Shown here one piece after another: positions 40,939-51,789 of a stretch of DNA of 64,000 nt; position 1 is the first letter of the stretch; each line of letters opens with the position of its first letter. The notes under the pieces are model-generated. The model saw only the letters and a list, made by a program, of their open reading frames with translations. It did no database searches and was not told where the DNA came from. The stretch is from Zoroaster sp. YZ-2022. Its lineage: Eukaryota; Echinodermata; Asteroidea; Forcipulatida; Zoroasteridae. The position numbers and the translations under genes are program-made. The DNA lies in contig CM055831.1 in assembly GCA_029582265.1 (NCBI GenBank), positions 28,272,189 through 28,336,188 on the forward strand. The letters are read 5' to 3'.

Positions 40939-41320
40939 CTTTATTATCAACTAGATAATATATATTCGTTATTTCACTTTTTAAGCTCTCTTTTTAAAAA
41001 AAAATAAATAAAACGGTAACGGTTTTATGACGCTATCAAAATGTTGATAGCGTCACAATTACGCGTTTAAAAACAACGAAGTTTTATTATTTTTTTATAA
41101 GAAAAAGTTGTTAAAAGTTTTAAAAAAACCTACTACTACCCAGCGAATTTGTTTAAAAATGATTTTTTTTGAGTAGGGGAAAATATTTTTTATAAAATAT
41201 TGTTTGTAATAAGATTATTTTTTTTAAAACTTTGTTAAAACCCCCTACTACTACCCAGCGAATTTATTGTAAAAAACGATTTTTAAGTAGGTGGTCCGGG
41301 ACGCCCATCTAACATACTAC
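40929..41320 (-). repeat. Polinton right terminal inverted repeat
   Basis: Reverse complement of 25679-26070, including both TTCGCTGGGTAGTAGTAGG words, the hairpin (41028-41055) and ATGGAGAGAA at its inner end. Differences are mostly in A/T-run lengths near 40991-41015 and 41165-41225. Confidence 0.95.
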
Positions 41321-41326
41321 TTCTTC
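41321..41326. repeat. Polinton target duplication, right (TTCTTC)
   Basis: Matches 25673-25678. The first T could instead be the last base of the inverted repeat. Confidence 0.75.
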
Positions 41327-44300
41327 TAAAAAAAGGGGTAAATTGCAGATAATTTTCATCATATTTAAAAAACAGCATTATGGTCAAACCATGGTTAGTC
41401 CGAATACTTCTTCCGTTCACAGTCTCCTATTTTTAGAATAATTATGTGATTTGTCATAAATATTGTGTAAAAATGGTCCAATATCATGACCTAGGGGTCC
41501 TTGACTTCCAACATAGAGTATTTTGGACACACTAGGCCCTGAAAGAAAGTGCTCCTAATTTGATTTTAAGCATAAGGCCTTTATCCAAAATGGCTGCTTG
41601 TTCAGTGTGGGAGTTTTCACAAGTGTAGAGGGTGGTTTCTATTGGGATGAGAATAACTCGATGGAAGCCTGGACTTTCCTCAATAAATTGAGAAGAAAAT
41701 AAAAGTTATATATAATCGATCAATATTTTTCCTTTTGGTTTTAAAAGTTGTACGACTTTTTAATGATATTTTGTATTTTGTATTTAGCACTGTTTACTAT
41801 GGGAGTTTATTTCGGGTGCACCCTATATATGATGGTGGCATTTAAACATGTGCTTTTGTTTACAGTATTAGTAAGGCTGACAATAAATGAAAAATCTGTA
41901 CACATTAAATGTTCTCATTCAATATCCTTGTATTTCAGGTCTTTATTGAATGAATACAGTACTGTTACAACAAAAAGGTATGTGGAATTGTGAAATTCAT
42001 ACCATCCCATAGTCTGCATACATGTGCTCTTTGTTGGCTACTGTTTATATTTGCCATTTGGTCCTGTGTTTACAAAAATTACCTTTTTCTTCATTTATAC
42101 ATATCAAATCAGGTTTGAATTTTAGAAAAATGTTTAAACAAGTTTTCTGTCCTTCATTTATGAACTTTAATAAAATCTGATGACTGGTATACATGGGTAA
42201 CTGAGGTAAAACTTCTAGCCAATAGTTTTATTGTGGTTTGCTAGTTGTAAACATGGAGGCTTTTTGTGCCAAAATAAAGAGTTCTCTTGACAAGAAGACA
42301 CACTTGCTGGAATCCACAGGGTGTATAATTTAGCAAGGATTTAAAAGGAAAAAATATGGAATAATCAATGTCAAATTACCGGGATCAAACAAATGCATAA
42401 TGATGCATGTACACAGAGTGGCTTATACATGGCACACTCTGGAATCTCTGATTTACCAGGAGAGTGTGATGTAATTAGTCACCTGTGCCATCATACATTG
42501 TTTGTTTGTTTTGAACATTTATCTCTTGAACCGCGATCTGCTAATAATTCTAGAAAAAGATGCAAACAACGAAGACGTTGCACAGGCCATGCGGCTTTTA
42601 AAGATTGTATAATTTATCTGCATGTAAGTCATTCATTCAAGCCCAAATCCTAACCCTAACCCCTAACCTTGACCCTAACCCTAACCATAACCATATCCCT
42701 AACCCTAACCCGAACCCTAACCGGTTATAACCCTGGGTATTGAGAAAAAGTGATGGAGAAAAATAAGTATGGAACAAGCACTCAAAAAGTCTATAATTAG
42801 TTTGGAAACTGTTTGCAATAATTGTGTTCATAATATTGAATTCTTTGCCAGTCATTATTGACATTATTTTGCTTGGGATCTATAGCCATGTTTATACAGC
42901 GCCTGTGAAGCATAATACAAATGAAATCATTTTGATCGACATTGTACCTTTCGTTTTTGTACTCTTTTCCTTTGGTCCTTTTAGAGTAATATTTCTATTA
43001 CAATGATGCATGCACAATACATGGTTATCCATTGCAAACTGCACAGAAACATCATAGATGAACCAAGTATGTTTAAAGCTGTCATTTTGCAGTGGGGCAA
43101 TATTTTTCAATATTTTTTCCAGAAATATGACCTCTGCAATATACTTGATGTCCTGAGTGTGTTCCCAAGTCAAACTGAAAATAATTATTTATTTAATGGG
43201 TGTGTAATTATATTAATATTCTAACTTGATATCATGGTCAACAAGTTGTCTCTTATTTGCTTGAATCTTAACAATATTTAAATTCTTTTAAAACAATCTT
43301 CCTACAGATCATTCAGGTTGGGTAGTCTGAATAACATGATATAGCTTCAATGTTGTAGCATGCTGCCCTCTTTCTGTCAGCAATGACCATGATAACATCA
43401 GATCAGATTGTAGCTCGTTGTACAGGATGTGTCAACTTGTTCAGGGATTTTTGTAAAACTTGATAATGGTAAGTTTCTATAATACTTAATGGTACACATG
43501 TTCAATATTTTGTGTCTCTGAGGATTAAGAATCACTGAGTTGACATTTCAGTCAGTTTACAAAAGGTCATTTCAGGAAAGTTTAGTTCTTAGACAAAAAT
43601 CCCTCATTCCAAAAGAGCTGATATTAGCTTTCTTTTAATGCGGATCTGAATTCAGTTGTTGACCGAGCCACTCTCAAACATTCTTGACTCAATTCCAACT
43701 TCATCACCACTGTGTAGCTCTGCTGTTTATTCCCCAGAACTAATGGAAAGATCCATTGTACAATATTTTATTTTGATTAGATCTATGTACATGCAGAGAG
43801 AGCTTTATGGATTGCAATATGAATGACAAGTAAATTAAATTCTTATTGAAACTAAATTGAACTTAATCAACAATCACAAAATAATAGTCAATAAACCAAA
43901 AGTCTCTAGATGATATACCAGTAATTAAAGGAGAGATTGTGAAACAAATGTCCTTGAAAGTCTGCAAATGAATATTTATGTTGAAATTCATCAGCAAAGA
44001 AACATTAGAGCACAAGTTTGAGGTTTTCAGTGGCTTGAAATTTAGTTACTCCATTGAGGAATGGACAAATTGTGGAATTACAAAACAATAATAATTTGCT
44101 TAAATGGAGGTTACACACAGTTTTACATATAATGTACTTGGTGTAAAGTTGATGATGGAATCCAACATCTCTTGAAATCTTTCTGTCTGAGGAACTATCA
44201 TATAAATACAAATTTATGAAATCATTTCTTGACTGAATTTCTGACTGAATGAGACACAAAATTATAATAAATACAAACAATTTAAAGGTATTTTCACTAT

Positions 44301-45455
44301 TTTGATATTAAAGACACAACCTCATTAAGCTGAAACTTTCACAGGTTGGTTGTTAAATGCAGATCTTGAAAGTAAGCAAACTTGTAGAAGAAATTTAGCA
44401 AAAGTGTAACCTCCCTGTACAAATACATTCATTCAGAAATAGAATTGGATTGACCTTATTAAGAAGGTGCATTAGATTCCAACAATTGATAAAAGTACAC
44501 AAGACTTGAATATAAACATTACATAGTATCATGCGTGTCACCAGGAATTTCATTATGAGTTGAACATTTGTAAATGTATTCAAATGTTCACATTATCACA
44601 CAAATTGTTTTTGTTTGTTTTTTAGAAAAGAAGTGACATCTTTGCTTCTTCATTAAAATATAGAATCCAAATCTAGAAGGAGATTTGTTCACATCCTTCA
44701 AACCTCCCTGGTGATGCACATGAGTATGATGAACTGTAGCAACTAAATAAATGACAGTATAATGAAGGTCATTACCCTCATTGAAGACTCTACAAGAGAC
44801 TGGATCCACATGGAATCATGCTCATATATATAGATAATGTACAGTGCTTAGTATTTATATCAACCAACTTCTACAAGGTATAATTACATGACAAAATACC
44901 CAAAGCAGGGAGGAGGGGGCTTCATCCCCCAAGGCCCCCCACACCCCCTGGATCTGCCATTGGAAGTTATTTGGGGCTTGGGACAGGAAAACCTCAAAAC
45001 AGTTTGTTCATTGCAATGTATACAATTAAGCTTATTACACAATTGATGAAGATTATCATTTGTAAAAGTGTTCAATATAATGTATAAAGCTAATTATTAA
45101 TGCTTATTTTTAAAAGTGTACAATAATCATATATGTTGAAAGGTAAATTTAAATCAAGACAAATGAAGCTCCTCTTTTGTAATTTCACAAATTATTATGT
45201 TGAATTAGTTGCTCATTTATGATATTAAGAGTCATGGGTTTCCTGAAGGTAATTTCTGTCTGGAATGATTGCATAGAAACCTACAGTGCTTTGGTTAGAA
45301 ACTGTGAATGAGATTTCACAACTTGTTTCCAAATGAAACATTGACTGGTCAATTGTTTATATGCAATTCTTGATTGTCATTTAGTATTCATGCACATGAT
45401 GACATTTTACAAACAGTGTATCAAGAATGTACTATTCATTTTTATTTCCCTCCAG
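41327..45455. other. Probable intron/intergenic DNA with no gene supported
   Basis: Many short frames, none with a recognised domain. The stretch 42550-42612 could hold a small exon (an open, helical-looking reading follows TTCTAG) but lacks a convincing donor. An interstitial telomere-like tract is listed separately. Confidence 0.45.
42648..42723. repeat. Interstitial telomere-like tract
   Basis: Degenerate (CCCTAA)n: CCTAACCCTAACCCCTAACC, then variants with CTTGAC, CCATAA and CCCGAA, and a final CCCTAACC. TTAGGG is the animal telomere repeat. About twelve units, with interruptions. Confidence 0.8.
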
Positions 45456-45567
45456 GTTGACAGCATGACAACCCTTCTAATTGACCTGATCAGAGGTCAA
45501 CAAGAAACAGTCTCAGCAAGAAACATCCTCAACCAAGAGAGATCAGCTCAGGATGCTCCAACAAAAG
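45456..45567 (+). CDS. Candidate internal coding exon, unknown gene
   Basis: A pyrimidine tract with acceptor TTATTTCCCTCCAG, then 112 open bases, then a donor AAAAG/GTAAGA. The reading VDSMTTLLIDLIRGQQETVS continues to the exon end in helical, Gln/Glu-rich style. Both splice sites are strong, so this is likely a true exon of a plus-strand gene whose other exons are outside what I can support. The family was not recognised. Confidence 0.55.
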
Positions 45568-45972
45568 GTAAGAGGAAGAAAACTAGACTTGTATAAGGTG
45601 CAGCTCAGGTGTAGAATATAACCTTTCCATTATGCAACTCTGTACAAGGGTGGATCCAGAGGGGGAAAAGAGAGGGTATAGACCTTTCTTTTGCTGTCAC
45701 AATTGTAGTTTTTGTCAACTGGTGATTGTCAAACAATGGGTGACCATCAGTGAAAACAAAGAAAGTATTGACAAGATATTGACATATGAATAATTAAAGA
45801 GTAACATTTACAAATCAACAGACAATGCCAAAAGCAAAATCAGGGGAACTCCCTCTTAAAGATGCATCATATTTTTTTTTCACCAGTGGTTCATGGCAAT
45901 TATTTTTATCTGAAAATAACTATTTTGTACGGAAGCGTATAGCTGCCAACATAAAAATAAATTTTCCTCCCA

Positions 45973-46065
45973 ATTAAGTCGTACGTACGAGATAATAAGT
46001 CGTACGTACGAGATAATTAAGTCGTACGTACGAGATAATTAAGTCGTACGTACGAGATAATAGTC
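45973..46065 (+). repeat. Sub-terminal tandem array, left (four units)
   Basis: Four units of AAGTCGTACGTACGAGATAAT (about 21 bp), each containing the 12-bp palindrome TCGTACGTACGA. The inverted counterpart on the right has more units. Confidence 0.85.
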
Positions 46066-46207
46066 TTACTGCAAGACATTCCTCTTTTTTTCGTGGTCGC
46101 TAGAGGGGGCTGTTTGTGCGCTTGACTTTTACTAGTTAGTGTTGGTTCAACCAGACTGAAGCTAGCCGCGAATTGGGCCAGAAAAGCCATCCGCAATTGG
46201 CAGCCGC

Positions 46208-46241
46208 GAATTCGCGGTTGGGAATTCCCAACCGCGAATTC
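46208..46241. repeat. 34-bp perfect palindrome
   Basis: Centred on GGGAATTCCC and bounded by GAATTC at both ends, with GCGGTTGGG on the left and CCCAACCGC on the right. It lies directly inside the left arm of the 1.4-kb element and repeats the CCGCGAATT word seen in the arms. Confidence 0.85.
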
Positions 46242-46339
46242 ACAGCCGCGAATTCAGAAAAGGGAATGAGCGACAGAATTTACTGACGTTGGTGAAATTA
46301 TTAACAGTTAATTTTAACTATTACCTTTTATTTAAATGT

Positions 46340-46860
46340 ACTTTTTGTTAAATAATCATAAAGAACATGTCAATGCCCTCACTTCATTCCTGTTAAAGCA
46401 AATTTGGCCCACTAATTAGTGTCTAATTAGACCGTGTTTAAAGGGACAATTTTTGCGAAATCCGCTAAATTTATTCACGCATTTCTTCATTTTTGTACAA
46501 AAAGGGGTTCACTAAAAACAAAATGTACCAAACATCTCTTAGAAATATGAATTTTTTATTTGATAATCATAAAGAACATGTCATCGTCCACACTTAATTT
46601 CCGTTAAGGCAAATTTGGCCCATTAATTAGCGTCTAATTAGACCGTGTTTAAAGGGACAAATATTCGAAGGTGTCTGCACTTTTTCAGGCCTTTTCTCAT
46701 TTTTTGTACAAAGAGGGGTTCACTAAAAACAAAATGTACCAAACATCTCTTATAAATATGAATTTTTTATTTGATAATCATAAAGAACATGTCATTGTCC
46801 ACTCTTAATTTCCGTTAAGGCAAATTTGGCCCATTAATTAGTGTCTAATTGGAAAAAGGG
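46340..46860. repeat. About 205-bp tandem repeat, 2.5 units
   Basis: The landmark GATAATCATAAAGAACATGT (or AATAATCATAAAG...) recurs near 46352, 46562 and 46772, each followed by GGCAAATTTGGCCCA and, in the first two, TCTAATTAGACCGTGTTTAA. It forms the core of the 1.4-kb element. Confidence 0.8.
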
Positions 46861-47039
46861 AAAAAAAAATTACAAAATCGCGGCTGCCAATTGCGGATGG
46901 CTTTTCTGGCCCAATTCGCGGCTAGCTTCAGTCTGGTTGAACTAACACGACGACTGAACCAACACTAACTAGTAAAAGTCAAGCGCACAAACAGCCCCCT
47001 CTAGCGACCACGAAAAAAAGGGAATGTCTTGCAGTAAGA

Positions 47040-47275
47040 CTATTATCTCGTACGTACGACTTAATTATCTCGTACGTACGACTTAATTATCTCGTACGTA
47101 CGACTTATCTCGCACGCACGACTTATTATCTCGCACGACGACTTATTATCCTCGCACGCACGACTTATTATCTCGCACGCATTTACTTATTATCTCGCAA
47201 TGCGACTTATTATCTCGTACGTACGACTTATTATCTCGTACGTACGACTTATTATCTCGTACGTACGACTTAATT
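47040..47275 (-). repeat. Sub-terminal tandem array, right (about ten units)
   Basis: About ten units of TTATCTCGTACGTACGACTT. The central units are degraded to CTCGCACGCACGAC or CTCGCAATGCGAC, while both outer ends are perfect. The array is longer than its partner at 45973-46065. Confidence 0.8.
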
Positions 47276-47778
47276 GGGAGGAAAATTTATTTTTATGTTG
47301 GCAGCTATACGCTTCCGTAATTTTCCTTGTAGAAAGGCATCAAAATACGCAAAAATTACAAATTTAATATAAAGAAACATGAGAGCCATGTTTACAGTGA
47401 TAAAGTTATGAAATGAATTGATGGCAGGACCTGTCATTAATTCATTTAGGTACTTAGATAAACCATGCTTCTTGGACATTTGTCTTGTGAAATATTTCTT
47501 TTTACAAGATGTATCACCGGTATTTTACTGGTAATTTTTGTTTTCATCAAAACAGCAATAATTTCCTGAGTGAAGATTTCATTGTCAATGAATTGTATAT
47601 GCTCTGTATCTCTTGTCATGTCAAACATTAATAATAAATGATACAAGATTAATTCTATAGAGTGACATTGATACTCAAGATTCTACATTACATGTTTGGG
47701 TAACATATCTTGAAGAGGACATTTCACCATTATGATGATGACAAGGGAGATTGCCAGTCAGCAGCATGTTGGATTACA

Positions 47779-48395
47779 TCACATTATGTGATATATCTTC
47801 ACTGAGGACCAGTCTGCTGCTACCAGCTGATGCCCATCTGCAGTGAATGTGATTCCCATGGGGCAGTACAGACCCTGAGCTATACATGAGATGAATCTAC
47901 CTTCATCATCATAATGGTGAATATGACCAGTATTATCCCTATTGCACACTGCAATGTATATGCCTGATCTGTCACAGCATACACCAGTGCAGTATTTAAC
48001 TTCCTGACCATTGATTGTTGGTTTGATTGTGAGTAATGAAGTACCATTGACATCAAGAATGTCTACTTGATGTTTGTAACCACTGACTACAACTCTATTA
48101 TTATTATCAATGGCCAGGAAGTGAGGTGCTGTTTTGACTGGCATAGTGTGAATGAGCGAGCCATCAGTGGGGCTGTGCTCACTCACCACCATCCTCTTCA
48201 CGTCACCTATTATGATGTTACCCTTATTATTTACTGATACACTGCAGAGGTCCACTGCTGTCTTCCCAACCTCACTATGAGGCACTGTGTGGAAGTCAAA
48301 GGCAAGTGTGCCGTCATTGTTGTACATCTTGATGACATTGTTGGTGGCGTCTACAACCACTAAGTGATTGTGTATAGCTGCAATGTCACGTGGAC
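47779..48395 (-). CDS. TRIM-NHL gene, final coding exon (NHL propeller)
   Basis: Continues the gene whose RING part is at 51790-53098. The acceptor TTATTTTTCCAG lies just upstream (minus strand), and the first two exon bases complete the split codon of the previous exon. It encodes about 204 residues of a beta-propeller: repeated units such as HNHLVVVDATNNVIKMYNND, NNRVVVSGYKHQVDIL and GITFTADGHQLVAADWSS. The last NHL-type blade closes at the stop. NHL propellers bind proteins or RNA and give TRIM2/3/32/71-type ligases their substrate choice. No poly(A) signal was pinned down downstream. Confidence 0.85.
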
Positions 48396-48493
48396 CTGGA
48401 AAAATAATAATAATAGAGATAACACATCACAGTGATATAACAATTATGTGTGTTATGTTTTATGAGCTGAACATTAAATGAAGATATTTCTAC

Positions 48494-48899
48494 ATATGTG
48501 ACCTGTTACAACGAAATGAGCGTAAAGTCACATTAAACCATTTCACAGTACAGTGGGAAAAGTGAAAAATCAGAGGGGAGGTCTAATTTGTTTTTGTTAT
48601 TATGTTTGTAATTTGTAAATCTCCTTATATCGAATTCCAAATTTTCAGTTCCATCAGACAATTACAAACCTCAATTTCAGGCCAATTTCATTGGTAGCAT
48701 TTATCGTGTTCTGACAAACAACTTGAAACAAAGACGGAAACAAAGCCACAAATCCCCCTCTGGTACTCTGGGGAATCGCTGTAACCCCAAGTGTTATATA
48801 TCATTGGAAAGCTCTTATTCTACTGAATCCAGAAATACCAATAACTCAATTGTTAAAATTTCCAACTTTACGCTCATTTTGTGGTGACAGGTCACATAT
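48494..48899. mobile_element. 406-bp MITE with ATATGTGACCTG ends
   Basis: The left end ATATGTGACCTGTTACAACG and the right end, reading inward ATATGTGACCTGTCACCACA, form terminal inverted repeats continued by AAATGAGCGTAAAGT. No open frame. It lies within the TRIM-NHL intron, right beside the final exon. TA or similar target duplication possible. Confidence 0.65.
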
Positions 48900-49400
48900 T
48901 TTGACATGAAGGCCTATACATCATGTACAAAGGGATTCACAACAGCCAATGTTCGCTTTGAACCTTTCAACTCATGATTTATTATTCACTATTTATTTCA
49001 ATCAATGTCATGTTTCAGAAAAAAAAATATGCTAAATTTAAATTGATGACAGCCAGTGAGTACATGTATAGCACATAATTTCAATGTATGAAGGTTTTAA
49101 TTGCATAACATGTAGTTATGAGCCACTTTCTTTTTCTAGGAAAATTCAGTTATGTGGAACGTTTCTACATTAAATTATTATTCAAACATTTTGTTTAATG
49201 TTTGTTGAGGTATTACTAGGAGAGCAATTAGACAGTGAATAAAGAGATATTCTAATGCACTCATAGTTATAGAGATTTCCCCGCTTTCTAAGAGAAGGTC
49301 CTCAGGAAATTGAATAAAATTGATAATTTCACATTAACTCATGGTTAATTACTTTAAAGGTTTGCTGAAATAGAAACTCCTAATATAATTGTTTCATAGC

Positions 49401-49560
49401 TAGGGCTGTGCCGGGTATCCAGGTATCCAGATACCCAACCGAAACTGTCATTACCCGGTTCCATTTTTCGGTTCCAATTACCCGTAAACGACTTTTTAAA
49501 ATTCGGACCTAATATTTGAGCATTGCAAACTGAAATATGTGACTTGAACAATGTAATGTT
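49401..49560. repeat. Dispersed repeat, inverted copy of 1-160
   Basis: Starts TAGGGCTGTGCCGGGTATCC, with the same GGTTCCATTTTTCGGTTCC core in inverted orientation. See 1-160. Confidence 0.6.
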
Positions 49561-49990
49561 TACACTTTTACAGACAATTATCTTTAAATTCAAGAGATTA
49601 CACTCCAATAAAGCCTTTGTAGTATTTTACCAACATTTGCCATATATTTTTCTCCAACTGTTTGTGATACATTGTATCCAATCATTAAGACTGCAAAGGG
49701 CCTGGCAGTGGCTGCTTCAAACAACTTATCACACCAGCAGCATATGATCTGAGGGAATATTTGCCTAATTGTTTGCAGTAATTGGATTAGTGGGGCAATT
49801 GCATGCTGATCATGATCGGGTAATTTATAGCTTGTTATGAGAATACAGGGACCTGACATAAACGGATGTTTGATGTTGGAGATACGGCAGTAGACGACGT
49901 ATTGCATTATGCGGAAACACATGACCATTCAATGGATAATTTGACATGGGAAATTACCAGGGAAGTAATTTTCAAAGTTATATTTGTAAG

Positions 49991-50340
49991 TTATTGTTTG
50001 CTTTTATTCAGAGTAACTTTAAACTGGTCAGATGCCATGATCATTTGGTCTGTCAATTCATAGGGTATGTCAATGAGTTGTTTGCTTTTATTCAGAGTAA
50101 CTTTAAACTGGTCAGATGCCATGATCATTTGGTCTGTCAATGCATAGGGTATGTCAATGAGTTGTTTGCTTTTATTCAGAGTAACATTAAACTGGTCAGA
50201 TGCCATGATCATTTGGTCTGTCAGTTCATAGGGTATGTCAATGAGTTGTTTGCTTTTATTCAGAGTAACATTAAACTGGTCAGATGCCATGATCATTTGG
50301 TCTGTCAATGCATAGGGTATGTCAATGAGTTGTTTGCTTG
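49991..50340. repeat. 84-bp minisatellite A, four units
   Basis: GTTTGCTTTTATTCAGAGTA starts units at 49996 and 50080 and so on, an exact 84-base period. It stays open on both strands (49946-50377 plus, 49991-50308 minus) because 84 is divisible by three. The translations lack any domain and the array lies in an intron, so it is not coding. Confidence 0.85.
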
Positions 50341-50766
50341 CATGTTCAAAACCAATTCATTAAATGGATTTTGGTAGTTAGCCTATGTCTTGGCATTTGA
50401 AAAATGTGTGCTACAAATTATTGAAGTTTGACTGGTTGTTTTAAATGACAAAGCACACTCATGATCTCGTCTTAAAGCTTGTATGACTGGCTGGAAATCT
50501 GTGGAACTTCACTTTTGAATTCTGGAAAACATTAATTAAAGTTCTGGTTGGAACACAGATGAACAGACACACTCTGGTGAAAATTCTGGACTCTGGCTGT
50601 CTGCCAAATAACTGAATTTAAATCTTAAGCAGAATTCCCAAAAATTTAAAGTATCCATCAATGTTGCTTACAGAAGACTGACTGAGTATGAAAACACAAC
50701 AACCCTTGATGCTGCTACCCATGCCATGTTTATTGAAACCTCTACTGATGTGTTGCATTTACATAC

Positions 50767-51243
50767 TTAAAGGGCAGTATCATCATGATCAACAGGGCAT
50801 GGAATCAGAATGCTAGTTTTAGATTAACTCAGTGACTGCCATAATACCCCACATGATAAGGTCATATTACAATCAACAGGGCATGGAATCAGAATGCTAG
50901 TTTTAGATTAACTCAGTGACTACCATAATACCCCACATAATAAGGTCATATTACAATCAACAGGGCATGGAATCAGAATGCTAGTTTTAGATTAACTCAG
51001 TGACTACCATAATACCCCACATGATATGGTCATATTACAATCAACAGGGCATGGAATCAGAATGCTAGTTTTAGATTAACTCAGTGACTACCATAATACC
51101 CCACATAATAAGGTCATATTACCATTGCTGCTGCATAAATGAATCAGTAATTTTCAGTCACTGTGTTCATCTTATAAAACTAGGACACCGATTCCATGCC
51201 CATTTGAAAGTCTGCTCTGATCGTGACAATACTGTCCCTTTAA
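50767..51243. mobile_element. TTAA-flanked MITE with internal 84-bp amplification
   Basis: Ends are TTAAAGGG-CAGTATCATCAT and the complementary ACTGTCCCTTTAA. The same family at 55755-55977 (223 bp) has one internal unit. Here GCATGGAATCAGAATGCTAG recurs at 50797, 50881, 50965 and 51049, exactly 84 apart, so the element grew internally to about four units. TTAA flanks suggest a piggyBac-type target; no transposase is present. Confidence 0.75.
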
Positions 51244-51789
51244 ACAGCAGTGTGTTCTTTTTGCAAATTGACTGAATAAGCCGCATGGACCGATGCATTT
51301 ATAGATGTTTGTTTAAAAACTCAAAACCTTTTTTTTTTGAGAGTCAAATGATATTTTAGTTGGTATTATGAATGTCTAATAATTGTCATAACAATAAATA
51401 AAGTTTTTGTTAAAGAGTGGTTTAGAATATCTCTTTAAGTTCACTTGCAATCTTACAGGGGTATTGTCTTTGTTTGGGACTGTTGTTTCTTTTTCACTGT
51501 TGTTTGTTCGTTATATATATTGGGTATTGTCTTTGTTTGGTCTGGGGCTGTTGTTGTTTCTTTTTCTCTGTTCAGTGTGAATTTTCACTTCTTATTTAAA
51601 TCTTTTGATACTGTCCAATTTTTCTGTATTTTTGTTGTTTTAATGGATTTGTAGTTTTGTGAATTTGACGTGTAAAATTAAAAAGTGAATTTAAATGAAA
51701 TGTACTGCACCACAGTCTTGTTTTTACACAGCATGCACTGTACTACACTACATGCTATTGAATGCATAATGTGTACATAAGAAACTTAC
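51244..51789. other. Intron end of TRIM-NHL gene
   Basis: Non-coding. It holds an imperfect duplication of TTGTCTTTGTTTGG...TTGTTTCTTTTTC (51463-51506 and 51524-51572). The donor GTAAGT (complement of 51784-51789) opens the intron on the minus strand. Confidence 0.5.

Larger units (their letters stand above)
25679..41320. mobile_element. Polinton/Maverick virus-like element, 15.6 kb
   Basis: A self-synthesising DNA transposon bounded by inverted repeats of about 392 bp beginning AGTAGTATGTTAG and flanked by TTCTTC on both sides. A 6-bp duplication is the Polinton hallmark. It carries the defining gene set: DNA polymerase B, an rve-type integrase, a packaging ATPase and capsid proteins, with no introns, tight spacing, and genes on both strands. 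Coding DNA is strongly A-rich, unlike the host TRIM gene. Three plus-strand genes are broken, and no maturation protease was found. It is therefore probably immobile now, although single-base breaks in homopolymers could be sequence errors. Confidence 0.95.
45928..47319. mobile_element. 1.4-kb inverted-repeat element with GTCGTACGTACGAG arrays
   Basis: The ends TACGGAAGCGTATAGCTGCC and its complement open a long inverted repeat that runs inward for over 250 bases: AATTTTCCTCCCAATTAAGT, then tandem GTCGTACGTACGAGATAATT, then GTCTTACTGCAAGACATTCC, then GCCGCGAATTGGGCCAGAAA. No transposase. A possible 5-bp flank ATTTT is found on both sides (45922-45926 and 47320-47324), offset by one base. It disrupts nothing coding. 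Non-autonomous DNA transposon of unrecognised superfamily. Confidence 0.75.

Noticed and set aside
42393..42653. 86-codon open frame as a gene
   Set aside because: No recognisable domain, and splice sites give no consistent exon; a shorter alternative reading near 42552-42612 is suggestive but unsupported.
49946..50377. 143-codon frame in the TRIM intron
   Set aside because: Produced by the 84-bp tandem repeat; open on both strands and intronic.
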